Shown here: positions 1 to 6,890 of the stretch, in pieces
Position numbering within the stretch: the stretch's first letter is position 1
Layout: each line of letters starts with the position of its first letter
Origin: Caulobacteraceae bacterium
GTDB lineage: Bacteria; Pseudomonadota; Alphaproteobacteria; Caulobacterales; Caulobacteraceae
DNA length: 12,182 nucleotides
Assembly (NCBI GenBank): GCA_947484535.1
Contig: CANKPO010000017.1
Span: forward strand, 1-12,182
Direction: 5' to 3'
Notes under the pieces: model-generated
Told to the model about the DNA's origin: nothing
The model's input: only the letters and a program-made list of their open reading frames with translations
Databases searched by the model: none
Program-made: the position numbers and the translations under genes

Positions 1-864
1 ACCCACATGATCCGAAATGCCATCGACCATGGCCTCGAGCGGCCTGAGGTTCGGGTTGCTGCGGGTAAGGGCCCTGAAGGCACCGTACGCCTGTCGGCGG
101 CCCATCGCAGTGGCCGGATCGTCATTGAAGTCTCAGACGACGGGAAGGGCATTGACCGGCCCCGCGTGCGCCAGATTGCCATCGATAAGGGCCTGATCGA
201 GGTCGACTCCAACCTCAGCGACGAGGATGTCGATAACCTGATCTTCATGCCCGGCTTCTCGACCGCCTCTTCGGTGTCGGACATTTCCGGACGCGGCGTC
301 GGCATGGATGTGGTCAAGCGCTCCATTCAGGGGCTCGGCGGCCGGATCGCCATCACCTCACGGCCTGGTCAAGGCTCGACCTTTACCTTGAGCCTGCCCC
401 TGACCCTTGCGGTCTTGGATGGTATGGTCGTGTCGGTTTGTGATCACACGCTGGTTGCGCCCCTGACCGCGATCATCGAAAGCCTACAGCCCAAGGCGCA
501 GGATGTGCGGGCCATTGGCCCGGACGCCTATGTCATTGCTATTCGCGACACCTATACCCCGCTGATCGATGTCGGGGCGATGCTGGGCTATCGGACCACG
601 CCGCTTGATCCGACCAAGGGCGTGGCCCTGCTGGTCGAAGGCGAGGGTGGTGCGCGCGCAGCCTTGATGGTCGATGCCATTCAGGGCCAGCGGCAGGTGG
701 TGATCAAGTCGCTCGAAGCCAATTACCGACAGGTGGAGGGCATTGCCGCCGCCACCATCCTTGGCGATGGCCGCGTGGCCTTGATCTTGGATGTCGACAA
801 TGTGGTAGCCGCCCGGCGACGGGAAAAGGCTCGTAGCGACGCGAAGCTGGCAGCGGCAGGTTAG
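1..864 (+). CDS. cheA: Chemotaxis histidine kinase CheA, 3' part (5' end outside window)
   Basis: This is the C-terminal 287 residues of the CheA kinase, which autophosphorylates and passes phosphate to CheY and CheB in receptor arrays. The window opens inside the N box of the HATPase domain ([11 protein letters not shown], residues 1-11 of the visible part). It continues through the G1 box (DDGKGI, 46-51), the GFSTA segment (85-89) and the G2 box ([10 protein letters not shown], 96-105). From about residue 126 it becomes the CheW-like P5 domain that binds CheW and receptors. The reading frame is open to the first base, so the P1 phosphotransfer, P2 and P3 domains lie upstream of the window. 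Nothing in the visible part looks degraded. cheW starts four bases after the stop, so the two are co-transcribed. Identity is secure; which CheA paralogue it is comes from gene order. Confidence 0.97.
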   Translation, partial: THMIRNAIDHGLERPEVRVAAGKGPEGTVRLSAAHRSGRIVIEVSDDGKGIDRPRVRQIAIDKGLIEVDSNLSDEDVDNLIFMPGFSTASSVSDISGRGVGMDVVKRSIQGLGGRIAITSRPGQGSTFTLSLPLTLAVLDGMVVSVCDHTLVAPLTAIIESLQPKAQDVRAIGPDAYVIAIRDTYTPLIDVGAMLGYRTTPLDPTKGVALLVEGEGGARAALMVDAIQGQRQVVIKSLEANYRQVEGIAAATILGDGRVALILDVDNVVAARRREKARSDAKLAAAG

Positions 865-868
865 GACC

Positions 869-1339
869 ATGACCCCAATGACCACCTCATCCTCCAACAG
901 TGCCCTGCGTGAATTGATCTCGTTTCAGATCGGCGAGCAGGAATTTTGCGTCGATATCATGTCGGTGCGCGAGATCCGCGGCTGGACCCCCGCAACGCCC
1001 TTGCCCAGAACCCCTGTCTTTGTGCGCGGTGTGATCAATCTGCGCGGTGCGGTCCTGCCGATTGTTGATCTGGGCTCGCGTCTGGGTCTGCAGATGACCG
1101 AACCGACCGAGCGGCACGTCATTATCGTGACCCGGATCGAAGAACAGCTTGTTGGTCTCTTAGTCGATGCGGTCTGCGACATCATCACGGTTCGCGATGA
1201 CCAGATCCAGTCGACGCCCGATGTGGCCTCCGACCTCGTCCAACAGTTCGTCAAGGGCATCCTGTCTATGGAAGGCCGGATGATCAGCCTGATCTATCTG
1301 GAGCGTGTCCTTCCTGACCGTGAGGCTGAGGCCGCATGA
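869..1339 (+). CDS. cheW: Chemotaxis coupling protein CheW
   Basis: A 156-residue single-domain CheW, the adaptor that links chemoreceptor tips to the CheA P5 domain at the cytoplasmic face of the membrane. The fold signature is clear: [14 protein letters not shown] near residues 17-30, VREIR (33-37) and the typical [17 protein letters not shown] stretch (52-68) with the conserved arginine of NLRG. Length is normal for the family, with a slightly long N-terminus. The ATG at 869 follows an AGGA-like site at about 863-866. A second ATG three codons on (878) is also possible, and the choice changes only three residues. The stop overlaps the cheR start (ATGA), a sign of translational coupling. 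Confidence 0.96.
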   Translation: MTPMTTSSSNSALRELISFQIGEQEFCVDIMSVREIRGWTPATPLPRTPVFVRGVINLRGAVLPIVDLGSRLGLQMTEPTERHVIIVTRIEEQLVGLLVDAVCDIITVRDDQIQSTPDVASDLVQQFVKGILSMEGRMISLIYLERVLPDREAEAA

Positions 1340-2232
1340 GCGATCAGGCAGACATTAAGCGGCCCGTCAGCGCTAGCAAAAACCTCGTAGAGGGGGAATA
1401 TCCCTTTACCCAAGAGGATTTTCGCAACATTGCCGCCATGCTGCATGCCGATGCGGGCATAGCCCTGCCGGACTCTAAGGCGACCTTGGCCTATTCGCGT
1501 TTGGCCAAACGTTTGCGCGCCTTGGGCCTCAAGACGTTCAAAGACTATTGCGCGCTGGTCGCCAGTCAGGCCGGGGTCGAAGAGCGCCAAAAGATGCTGG
1601 CCTCCTTGACCACCAATGTTACCCGCTTCTTTCGCGAGCCGCACCATTTCGACCATCTGAAGACCAAGGTCTTGCCGGACCTGTTGGCGCAGGCCAAGCG
1701 CGGTGGGCGGGTGCGGATCTGGTCGGCGGGCTGTTCAACCGGCCAAGAGCCCTATTCCATCGCCCTGACCATTCTGTCGCTGCTGCCCGATGCGGGACGC
1801 TACGACATCAAGATCTTGGCCTCGGACATCGATCCCAATGTGGTGGCCGAGGGCAAGGCGGGGTTCTATGACGAGGAATCCTGCTCGGCCATTCCGCGCG
1901 ATCTCATGAAGCGCTGGTTCGTGCCCAATCCTGAGGATGCCTTCAAGCGTTGGGGTGTGGGCGAGGCGGCGCGCGATCTGGTCAGTTTCCGCGAGTTGAA
2001 CCTGATGGGCCAGTGGCCGATGAAGGGCCCGTTCGACGTTATCTTTTGCCGCAATGTGGTGATCTATTTCGAAGAAGAGACCCAAGCCCGGATCTGGAGC
2101 CGCTATGCGCCGCTGCTGGGCCCCGGTGGACGGCTCTATATCGGCCATTCGGAGCGGGTGTCCGGTCCTGCGACAGCTCTGTTTGAGACTGATGGCCTGA
2201 CCACCTACCGGCTCGTGGGAGGTAAGGCTTGA
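1336..2232 (+). CDS. cheR: Chemoreceptor methyltransferase CheR
   Basis: A 298-residue S-adenosylmethionine-dependent methyltransferase that methylates glutamates on chemoreceptors for adaptation. It has an N-terminal all-alpha CheR domain (about 22-85) with the conserved TNVTRFFRE segment at 93-101. The SAM-binding motif [12 protein letters not shown] lies at 130-141, the acidic SDID loop at 163-166, the FCRNVVIYF motif at 237-245 and the closing GHSER at 270-274. All motifs expected of an active CheR are present and the length is ordinary. The ATG at 1336 overlaps the cheW stop by four bases, and the stop (2230-2232) in turn overlaps the TTG start of cheB. It acts opposite CheB, encoded next door. 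Confidence 0.97.
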   Translation: MSDQADIKRPVSASKNLVEGEYPFTQEDFRNIAAMLHADAGIALPDSKATLAYSRLAKRLRALGLKTFKDYCALVASQAGVEERQKMLASLTTNVTRFFREPHHFDHLKTKVLPDLLAQAKRGGRVRIWSAGCSTGQEPYSIALTILSLLPDAGRYDIKILASDIDPNVVAEGKAGFYDEESCSAIPRDLMKRWFVPNPEDAFKRWGVGEAARDLVSFRELNLMGQWPMKGPFDVIFCRNVVIYFEEETQARIWSRYAPLLGPGGRLYIGHSERVSGPATALFETDGLTTYRLVGGKA

Positions 2233-3269
2233 GCCCTGTCCGCGTCCTGATTGTCGACGACTCAGCCACCATGCGGGGGCTGATCAAGGCTGTTCTGTCG
2301 CAAGACCCCGCCATTGAGGTGATCGGAACCGCGTCCGATCCGCTGGAGGCGCGCACCGCGATCAAGGCCTTAAATCCAGACGTCATTACGCTCGATATCG
2401 AAATGCCAAACATGAACGGTTTGGAATTTCTCGAAAAGATTATGCGCCTGCGCCCCATGCCGGTGATCATGGTCTCGACCCTGACCCAACATGGAGCGGT
2501 CGCGACCCTCAAGGCCCTGGAGATTGGGGCCTTTGATTGTGTCGGCAAGCCCATGAACGGGGTTGCGGCCAAGGAGGCCTTTGCCGAGCTGGCCGATAAG
2601 GTCAAGATGGCGGCCCGCGCCAAGATGCGCGCCTTCAGCCAAGCGGTGGTCGCCAAACCGCAGGCCGACGCCTTTAAGTCCGATGGCCGGGTTCTGGCCA
2701 TTGGCTCCTCGACCGGTGGTGTTGAGGCCCTTCTGGCGGTTCTGTCGCACTTTCCAGCCAATTGCCCGCCGACCGTAATCACCCAACATATGCCCGCCAG
2801 CTTTACGGCCAGCTTTGCCGAGCGGCTCAATCGCAGCTGCGCAGCCTCGGTCTGCGAAGCCAGCGAAGGCGCGCCCTTAGAGATTGGTCAGATCTATCTG
2901 GCGCCTGGCGGGGCTCAGCATCTGGAGGTGAGCGGCCTTGGCCAGCTGCGCTGCCGTCTCAAGGCTGCCGATCTGGTCAATGGCCATCGCCCTTCGGTGG
3001 ATGTGCTGTTTGAGTCTGTCGCGCGCGCGGTCGGTGGTCAGTCGGTGGGCTTGATCCTGACGGGAATGGGCCGCGATGGCGCTAAGGGTCTGAAGATGAT
3101 GCGCGATGCGGGGGCCTCCACCCTTGGTCAAGACGAGTCCTCCAGCGTTGTCTACGGCATGCCGCGCGTGGCCTTTGAAATCGGTGCGGTAGAGCGTCAG
3201 GCGCCCTTGGAGCGCTTGGGTCCTATGGTGCTTAATCTTTGCAATCTAGACCGGCGGGAGAGGGCGTAA
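2229..3269 (+). CDS. cheB: Chemotaxis methylesterase / glutamine deamidase CheB
   Basis: A 346-residue response regulator with a methylesterase output domain. It removes methyl groups from receptor glutamates when phosphorylated by CheA. Receiver residues are intact: D10-D11 acidic pair, D56 phosphoacceptor, T84 and K107. After a linker (about 125-150) comes the esterase domain with the catalytic triad S161 (in GSSTGG), H187 (in TQHMPASF) and D283 (in TGMGRDGA). The start is TTG at 2229, overlapping the cheR stop as TTGA. A strong Shine-Dalgarno run (GGGAGGTAAGG, about 2218-2228) sits just upstream, and the residues right after it ([10 protein letters not shown]) are the normal receiver N-terminus, so this non-ATG start is well supported. 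The stop overlaps the following cheY start by one base. Confidence 0.97.
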   Translation: MSPVRVLIVDDSATMRGLIKAVLSQDPAIEVIGTASDPLEARTAIKALNPDVITLDIEMPNMNGLEFLEKIMRLRPMPVIMVSTLTQHGAVATLKALEIGAFDCVGKPMNGVAAKEAFAELADKVKMAARAKMRAFSQAVVAKPQADAFKSDGRVLAIGSSTGGVEALLAVLSHFPANCPPTVITQHMPASFTASFAERLNRSCAASVCEASEGAPLEIGQIYLAPGGAQHLEVSGLGQLRCRLKAADLVNGHRPSVDVLFESVARAVGGQSVGLILTGMGRDGAKGLKMMRDAGASTLGQDESSSVVYGMPRVAFEIGAVERQAPLERLGPMVLNLCNLDRRERA

Positions 3270-3658
3270 TGCCAGCGGCCTCGGGAATTTCTGTTCTCAT
3301 CGTAGACGACCAAATGACCATGCGCGCCTTGGTGCGCAATGGCTTGCAGCAACTGGGCTTCACCGAGTTTCGCGATGCGGTCGATGGTGAAGATGCCTTG
3401 CGGCAACTGATCTCACGTCCGAGCCAGCTCGTCATATCCGACTTCAACATGCCCAAGCTGGATGGACTGGCCCTCTTGCGCGCCATTCGTGGCCATCCCC
3501 CGATTGCCAAGACCGCCTTCATCATGCTGACCGGCCGTGCAGACCGCGAGTTGGTGCAACGCGCGGTGCAGTTCGGGGTCAATAACTATCTGGTTAAACC
3601 CTTCACGGTGACGATTCTGAAAGAAAAGATCGAAGCGGTCTTTGGGCCCCTCACATGA
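3269..3658 (+). CDS. cheY: Response regulator CheY (CheYII position)
   Basis: A 129-residue stand-alone receiver domain that, when phosphorylated by CheA, binds the flagellar switch or acts as a phosphate sink. The functional residues are all present: D13-D14, phosphoacceptor D58 (SDFNMPKLDG), T88, switch aromatic Y107 and K110 (LVKPF). The open frame extends upstream to a TTG at 3239, which would overlap cheB by 31 bases. The ATG at 3269 is preferred because it forms a TAATG junction with the cheB stop, has GGGAGAGGG just before it (about 3256-3264), and gives the standard CheY length. It corresponds by position to CheYII of the Caulobacter cluster. Whether it is a motor-binding CheY or a phosphate sink cannot be read from the sequence. 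Confidence 0.95.
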   Translation: MPAASGISVLIVDDQMTMRALVRNGLQQLGFTEFRDAVDGEDALRQLISRPSQLVISDFNMPKLDGLALLRAIRGHPPIAKTAFIMLTGRADRELVQRAVQFGVNNYLVKPFTVTILKEKIEAVFGPLT

Positions 3659-4227
3659 GCCTCGTATCGCGCGACCAGGAGCCCCTGGCACTGCCTGAGC
3701 GACGTGTGCACGTGGTTCAGGGGGAGCACTATGTCACCGATGATGCCAGCGTCATGCTGACCACCATCCTCGGTTCGTGTGTTGCGGCCTGTATTCGGGA
3801 TCCCTTGGCTGGTCTGGGCGGCATGAACCATTTCTTGCTACCCGGTGGTGAGGGTGAAGATGTCACGACCGACTCTGTGCGGTACGGCGCCTATGCCATG
3901 GAGGTTCTGGTCAATGGCCTTCTGCGGCAGGGCGCCCGGCGTGAGCGGTTGCAGGCCAAGCTCTTTGGCGGTGCGCGGGTCATCAGTGGCCTGACCGATA
4001 TTGGCGATCAAAATGCCCGCTTTGCTGAGCGCTATCTGAAGCAGGAGGGGATCAGTTTCGCCGGTGGTAGCTTGGGCGGTGAGCGGGCCAGGCGGATTCA
4101 ATACTGGCCCATTTCTGGGCGGGTTCGGCAGATGGCACTGGCCAAGGATGAGGCCAGTGTGTTTGAAATCGAGCGACGGACCAAGCCGTCTGCCCCGGTC
4201 GAGTCCGGCGCGTTGGAGCTCTTTTGA
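3655..4227 (+). CDS. cheD: Chemoreceptor glutamine deamidase CheD
   Basis: A 190-residue CheD, which deamidates specific receptor glutamines. In some bacteria it also partners the CheC phosphatase. The catalytic residues known from the Thermotoga CheD structure are recognisable: C42 in TTILGSCVAACIRDP, H59 in GGMNHFLLPGG, and a threonine six residues before the cysteine (T36). A second conserved block (AKLFGGARV, near 102-110) and the RQMAL segment follow. The final residues ALELF form an acidic-hydrophobic tail beyond the catalytic fold, echoed by DVDLF at the end of the next protein. The ATG overlaps the cheY stop (ATGA). No CheC gene is visible in the window. Identity is secure; the role of the tail is unknown. 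Confidence 0.95.
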   Translation: MSLVSRDQEPLALPERRVHVVQGEHYVTDDASVMLTTILGSCVAACIRDPLAGLGGMNHFLLPGGEGEDVTTDSVRYGAYAMEVLVNGLLRQGARRERLQAKLFGGARVISGLTDIGDQNARFAERYLKQEGISFAGGSLGGERARRIQYWPISGRVRQMALAKDEASVFEIERRTKPSAPVESGALELF

Positions 4228-4229
4228 TC

Positions 4230-4625
4230 ATGGAACCCTCAAGTCCAGTCCAGACGCTCGGTTCAACGGATGGTCAGGTTAGCCTGTCTGAAGTGATCCA
4301 GACCGCGGCGCTTGAGGTCCGTGACCTTGCAGGCATGGGCAACCGGTTCCAAGGACTGGTGGCCGAACTGATGGCGTCCTCGCAAGGCGCCCATAGCGCA
4401 GAGCGGATCGTTCAGGCCCAAGGTCTGGATTCCTTGATACAACGCCTAGCGGCCCTTTCCTCCTTTCTCGAAGCCCTTGGTCCGGGCCTGCCGCCCGAAT
4501 GGAAGGTCAATCCAGCCCAAGCCAGTCAAAATCTAACCCTCGATCACTCCGTGCGCCGTTTTGGTCGCCGGGCCGAAGATCGTATTGCCGCGGCGACAAG
4601 GCCCGGCGATGTCGATCTGTTTTAG
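4230..4625 (+). CDS. cheU: Small chemotaxis protein CheU, CheT/CheZ-like candidate
   Basis: A 131-residue, mostly helical protein without an obvious catalytic domain. Its place directly after cheD and before a CheY-like gene matches cheU of Caulobacter, and also the position of cheT in rhizobial operons. Residues 63-71 read AQGLDSLIQ, followed by a long helix (RLAALSSFLEAL). This resembles the CheZ phosphatase helix, whose DxxxQ motif (AQDFQDLTGQ in E. coli) inserts the glutamine into the CheY active site; here D67 and Q71 keep the spacing. A charged helix (about 106-122) leads to the C-terminal GDVDLF. The frame opens with TTG at 4224, overlapping the cheD stop, but the ATG at 4230 has GGAG at the right distance (4215-4218). 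The name rests on synteny; phosphatase function is inference. Confidence 0.7.
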   Translation: MEPSSPVQTLGSTDGQVSLSEVIQTAALEVRDLAGMGNRFQGLVAELMASSQGAHSAERIVQAQGLDSLIQRLAALSSFLEALGPGLPPEWKVNPAQASQNLTLDHSVRRFGRRAEDRIAAATRPGDVDLF

Positions 4626-4634
4626 GGGTCAAAC

Positions 4635-5240
4635 ATGCCGCCTCCCCCCACCAATCCTAAGGCCAAGATCAACCTCGAGCGGGCCACCGTTCTGTTGATG
4701 GAGGCCAGTCCCCAGGGCATGGATATTCTGGTCCAGGTGCTCAATGGATTTGGTGTACGGACACCGCTTCGGGCCATGTCTGGGGCGTCTGCGATGGAGA
4801 TGGTCAAGAGCCATCTGTTGGACCTGATCATCGTCGACGCTCAGCTTTCAGATATGGACGGCTATGAGTTCGTAAAGTGGCTACGCGCCTCGAAAATTGA
4901 GCCAAACTGTGCCGCCCCGGTCATTTTCATGTCCGGCCACACCCAAGTGTCTAACGTCACCAAGGGACGCGATTGCGGCGCAAGCTTCTTGGTCGCCAAG
5001 CCCATCGTGCCTCGCGTGCTTCTGGATCGGGTGATCTGGGTCGCGCGGGAAAATCGGGTCTTTATCGAGTGCCCAACCTATTCAGGCCCCGACCGCCGGT
5101 TCAAATTTGTCGGTCCACCGCCGGGAACCGAAGGGCGGCGCTCTGATGACTTACCGTTAGAGGTGGGTACGGCCAGCACGCCCAACATGTCCCAAGATGC
5201 CATTGATTCCTTGCTCCAGCCTCAGAAAGCACAGCTGTGA
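4635..5240 (+). CDS. cleA: CheY-like cyclic-di-GMP effector (CheYIII / CleA class)
   Basis: A 201-residue protein with an N-terminal receiver fold (about 15-140) and a roughly 60-residue C-terminal extension. The receiver keeps phosphoacceptor-position D68, S100 and K122 (VAKP). The usual acidic pair is reduced to E23-A24 (LLMEAS), so Mg-dependent phosphorylation is doubtful. Residues 148-172 contain TYSGPDRRF, GPPPG and GRRSDD, an arginine-rich segment like the one reported to bind cyclic-di-GMP in the Caulobacter Cle proteins, which dock on the flagellar motor. The tail carries MSQDAIDSLL (185-194), close to the CheY-binding peptide at the start of FliM. The ATG at 4635 follows AGGGGTC at 4624-4630, nine bases after the cheU stop. 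Family assignment is good; ligand binding is inferred from the motif. Confidence 0.82.
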   Translation: MPPPPTNPKAKINLERATVLLMEASPQGMDILVQVLNGFGVRTPLRAMSGASAMEMVKSHLLDLIIVDAQLSDMDGYEFVKWLRASKIEPNCAAPVIFMSGHTQVSNVTKGRDCGASFLVAKPIVPRVLLDRVIWVARENRVFIECPTYSGPDRRFKFVGPPPGTEGRRSDDLPLEVGTASTPNMSQDAIDSLLQPQKAQL

Positions 5241-5719
5241 CGGTAACAAGACGCCGATTTGAAAACCGGCTTTCCAAATTGATCAAGCTTCCCGGCGGCA
5301 AGACCGTTCAGGAGGCGATGGATGACGCCGAAAGCAATATGGAATCCATTCGGGACAAGGTCTTGGGTGCGATGGACAAAAAGGTCCTTCAGCTTCTGGA
5401 CAGTGCAGCCTCGGTGACCGCAGACCCCAATCCTGAGGCCCTGACCAACTGCTATAATGTGGCCAATGAAATCTTTGCGCTCGCCGGTGCCTTCGGTAAG
5501 GCGCAGATGGGTGAGGCGGCCTACAGCCTCTGCGAACTGATCGATCGGTCGCGTGAGGCAGGCAAGTGGAGTGATCCGGCCTTTCAAGCCCATATGAACG
5601 CGCTTCGGCTGATGCGCCATGATGAGACCGAAGAGGGCCAAGAGGCCCGCAAGGTCGTCTTGACGGGGCTAAAAAGCGTTATTGATGCGGTGACCGGGCC
5701 TACCTCTAAGGCGCGTTAA
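5237..5719 (+). CDS. cheE: Chemotaxis protein CheE, HPt-like without the histidine
   Basis: A 160-residue soluble helical protein, last gene of the che operon, matching cheE of Caulobacter by position. The N-terminus is basic (RRRFENRLSKLIK). Residues 76-103 (ANEIFALAGAFG, then SLCELID) follow the pattern of an HPt domain, where the corresponding segment is AHxLKGxxxxxG. Here the phosphorylatable histidine is N77, and the following lysine/arginine and glycine are F80 and A81. If that reading is right, it cannot carry phosphate and may be a docking or inhibitory pseudo-HPt. A further helix (about 114-127) fits the end of a four-helix bundle. The start is GTG at 5237, overlapping the previous stop as GTGA; no strong Shine-Dalgarno is visible, consistent with coupled translation. 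Name by synteny; biochemical role unknown. Confidence 0.7.
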   Translation: MTVTRRRFENRLSKLIKLPGGKTVQEAMDDAESNMESIRDKVLGAMDKKVLQLLDSAASVTADPNPEALTNCYNVANEIFALAGAFGKAQMGEAAYSLCELIDRSREAGKWSDPAFQAHMNALRLMRHDETEEGQEARKVVLTGLKSVIDAVTGPTSKAR

Positions 5720-5734
5720 GGGTCCTCTAGCGCC

Positions 5735-6127
5735 TCAATCGCGTTCGACGAGCTTGCCCTGATCCATGACGCGGTAAAAGCAGGACCGAAATCCGACGTG
5801 ACAGGCCCCGCCGTCGCCCTGTGGCAAGACCTTGATCCAGATGGCATCCTGATCACAGTCGACGCGAAGTTCGGTGACCTTCTGGACCTGACCGCTGGTC
5901 TCGCCCTTTTTCCAAAGGGCTTGACGTGAACGGCTGAAATAGTGGGCCTCTCCCGTGTCGACGGTCAGCTTCAGGGCCTCGGCATTCATCCAGGCCAGCA
6001 TGAGGACCTCGCCGGTCTCGGCATGGGTTGCTACCGCCGCGATCAGGCCTTTCTCGTCAAAGCGAGGGGCAAGCTCGACACCGCGCTCTAGCGCCTGCTT
6101 ATCAGCGGCGACGGGAAAGGGGGTCAA
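5735..6127 (-). CDS. hisI: Phosphoribosyl-AMP cyclohydrolase HisI
   Basis: A 130-residue enzyme of histidine biosynthesis that opens the purine ring of phosphoribosyl-AMP. All signature motifs are present: [18 protein letters not shown] (62-79), the metal-binding DCDQD (90-94), and CHVGFRSCF (109-117) with cysteines that ligate zinc in the family. It is the monofunctional form, with no HisE domain after it. The frame runs upstream to an ATG at 6256 deep inside folE, giving a low-complexity, unrelated N-terminus, so that start is rejected. The TTG at 6127-6125 lies just after the folE stop (6135-6133), has a GGGG run about 12 bases before it and gives the usual family length. It is isolated from other his genes and paired with folE, a coupling seen in other alphaproteobacteria. 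Confidence 0.93.
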   Translation of the reverse strand: MTPFPVAADKQALERGVELAPRFDEKGLIAAVATHAETGEVLMLAWMNAEALKLTVDTGEAHYFSRSRQALWKKGETSGQVQKVTELRVDCDQDAIWIKVLPQGDGGACHVGFRSCFYRVMDQGKLVERD

Positions 6128-6132
6128 GCCGA

Positions 6133-6765
6133 TCAGCCCCGGTTTGCGAGGGCTAGGAAACGGTCCTGCAGGGCTTGATTGGTCTTGAACAGGCCCGTGA
6201 AGCGCGTGGTGATGGTGCTGACATGGCGGTGGTGAACCCCGCGCGTCGACATGCACTGGTGCTCCGCATCAATCATGACCGCAACGCCCGCCGGATCAAG
6301 GCTTTCATTGATCGCATCGACGATCTGCTGGGTCATGGTTTCTTGGGTCTGGAGGCGCTTGGCATAGATCTCGACAACCCGTGCCAATTTCGACAGGCCC
6401 ACGACCCGGTTGGTCGGCATATAGGCGACATAGGCCTTGCCGATGAAGGGGGCCATGTGATGTTCGCAGTGGCTCTCTACCTCTATGCCGCGCAGCATGA
6501 CCATATCGTCATATCCCTGCACATCTTCGAAGGTTCGCGACAGTTCCACCGATGGGTCCTGCTCATAGCCTTGGAACCACTCGCCAAAGGCTTCGACGAC
6601 GCGCTTGGGGGTGTCGAGCAACCCTTCACGGCGCGGATCATCTCCGGCCCAAGCGAGCAGGGTGCGAACGGCAGCCATGGCCTCTTCGCGGGTTGGCTTG
6701 ATCAGACCTTCTGAATCTGAACCGAAATTGCCAATGAGGGTCCGGTCTTTTGCCAGAGCATCCAT
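6133..6765 (-). CDS. folE: GTP cyclohydrolase I FolE
   Basis: A 210-residue type I GTP cyclohydrolase, the first step of folate synthesis, making dihydroneopterin triphosphate from GTP in the cytoplasm. The diagnostic zinc and substrate motifs are present: [15 protein letters not shown] (96-110, zinc ligands C100 and H103), the [17 protein letters not shown] stretch (123-139) and the [11 protein letters not shown] motif (167-177) with C171. The frame is open further upstream to an ATG at 6831. However, the added 22 residues are encoded by a strong RNA hairpin and are not FolE-like, while the ATG at 6765 has AAGGA (6777-6773) seven bases away. hisI begins five bases after the stop, so the pair is probably co-transcribed. 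Regulation may lie in the leader described separately. Confidence 0.96.
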   Translation of the reverse strand: MDALAKDRTLIGNFGSDSEGLIKPTREEAMAAVRTLLAWAGDDPRREGLLDTPKRVVEAFGEWFQGYEQDPSVELSRTFEDVQGYDDMVMLRGIEVESHCEHHMAPFIGKAYVAYMPTNRVVGLSKLARVVEIYAKRLQTQETMTQQIVDAINESLDPAGVAVMIDAEHQCMSTRGVHHRHVSTITTRFTGLFKTNQALQDRFLALANRG

Positions 6766-6774
6766 GGGAGAGTC

Positions 6775-6830
6775 CTTGGGGTTGAGTTGCGCCGGAACGA
6801 GGGTTCCGGGATGACGCGTGACACCCAGCA
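6775..6830 (-). promoter_or_regulatory. folE leader: hairpin, possible folE-motif (THF-II type) riboswitch
   Basis: Read on the minus strand, the leader holds a perfect 7-bp stem (CCGGAAC / GTTCCGG, 6809-6803 with 6798-6792) closed by the tetraloop CCTC. It is flanked by an internal-loop pair (TCACGCGTCAT on one side, CGCAACTC on the other) and an outer GGGT/ACCC pairing (6826-6823 with 6782-6779). The Shine-Dalgarno AAGGA follows immediately, seven bases before the folE ATG. Published work describes a folE RNA motif, later validated as a second class of tetrahydrofolate riboswitch, in leaders of alphaproteobacterial folE genes. The architecture and location fit, but I could not compare against the covariance model. 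It may simply be an unrelated translation-control hairpin. There is no U-tract, so it is not a normal intrinsic terminator. Confidence 0.45.
6792..6809. repeat. Perfect 7-bp inverted repeat with 4-base loop
   Basis: CCGGAAC, GAGG, GTTCCGG on the plus strand: a perfect GC-rich inverted repeat 27 bases upstream of the folE start codon. It is the most stable small hairpin in the folE-cysS intergenic region and forms the core of the putative leader RNA. No tract of T follows on either strand. Confidence 0.85.
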
Positions 6831-6890
6831 CCTCTACGACCAGAAAGCCCGATCGGATCAGTACGGTGGAAACCTGTGATGGCTAGTCGC

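Noticed and set aside
2039..2830. 263-residue minus-strand frame across cheR and cheB
   Set aside because: Shadow of two well-supported plus-strand genes; serine- and arginine-rich without motifs.
6128..6256. Longer HisI beginning at the ATG at 6256 (173 residues)
   Set aside because: It would overlap folE by over 120 bases and adds a histidine- and proline-rich stretch not seen in HisI; the TTG at 6127 fits the family length.
6175..6714. 179-residue plus-strand frame opposite folE
   Set aside because: Antisense to folE, whose motifs are complete; no ribosome binding site or domain.
6792..6809. Inverted repeat as an intrinsic terminator
   Set aside because: No T-tract follows on either strand and it lies just upstream of a start codon.
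6766..6831. Longer FolE beginning at the ATG at 6831
   Set aside because: The extra 22 codons are the leader hairpin in translation; the ATG at 6765 has a better-placed Shine-Dalgarno and normal length.
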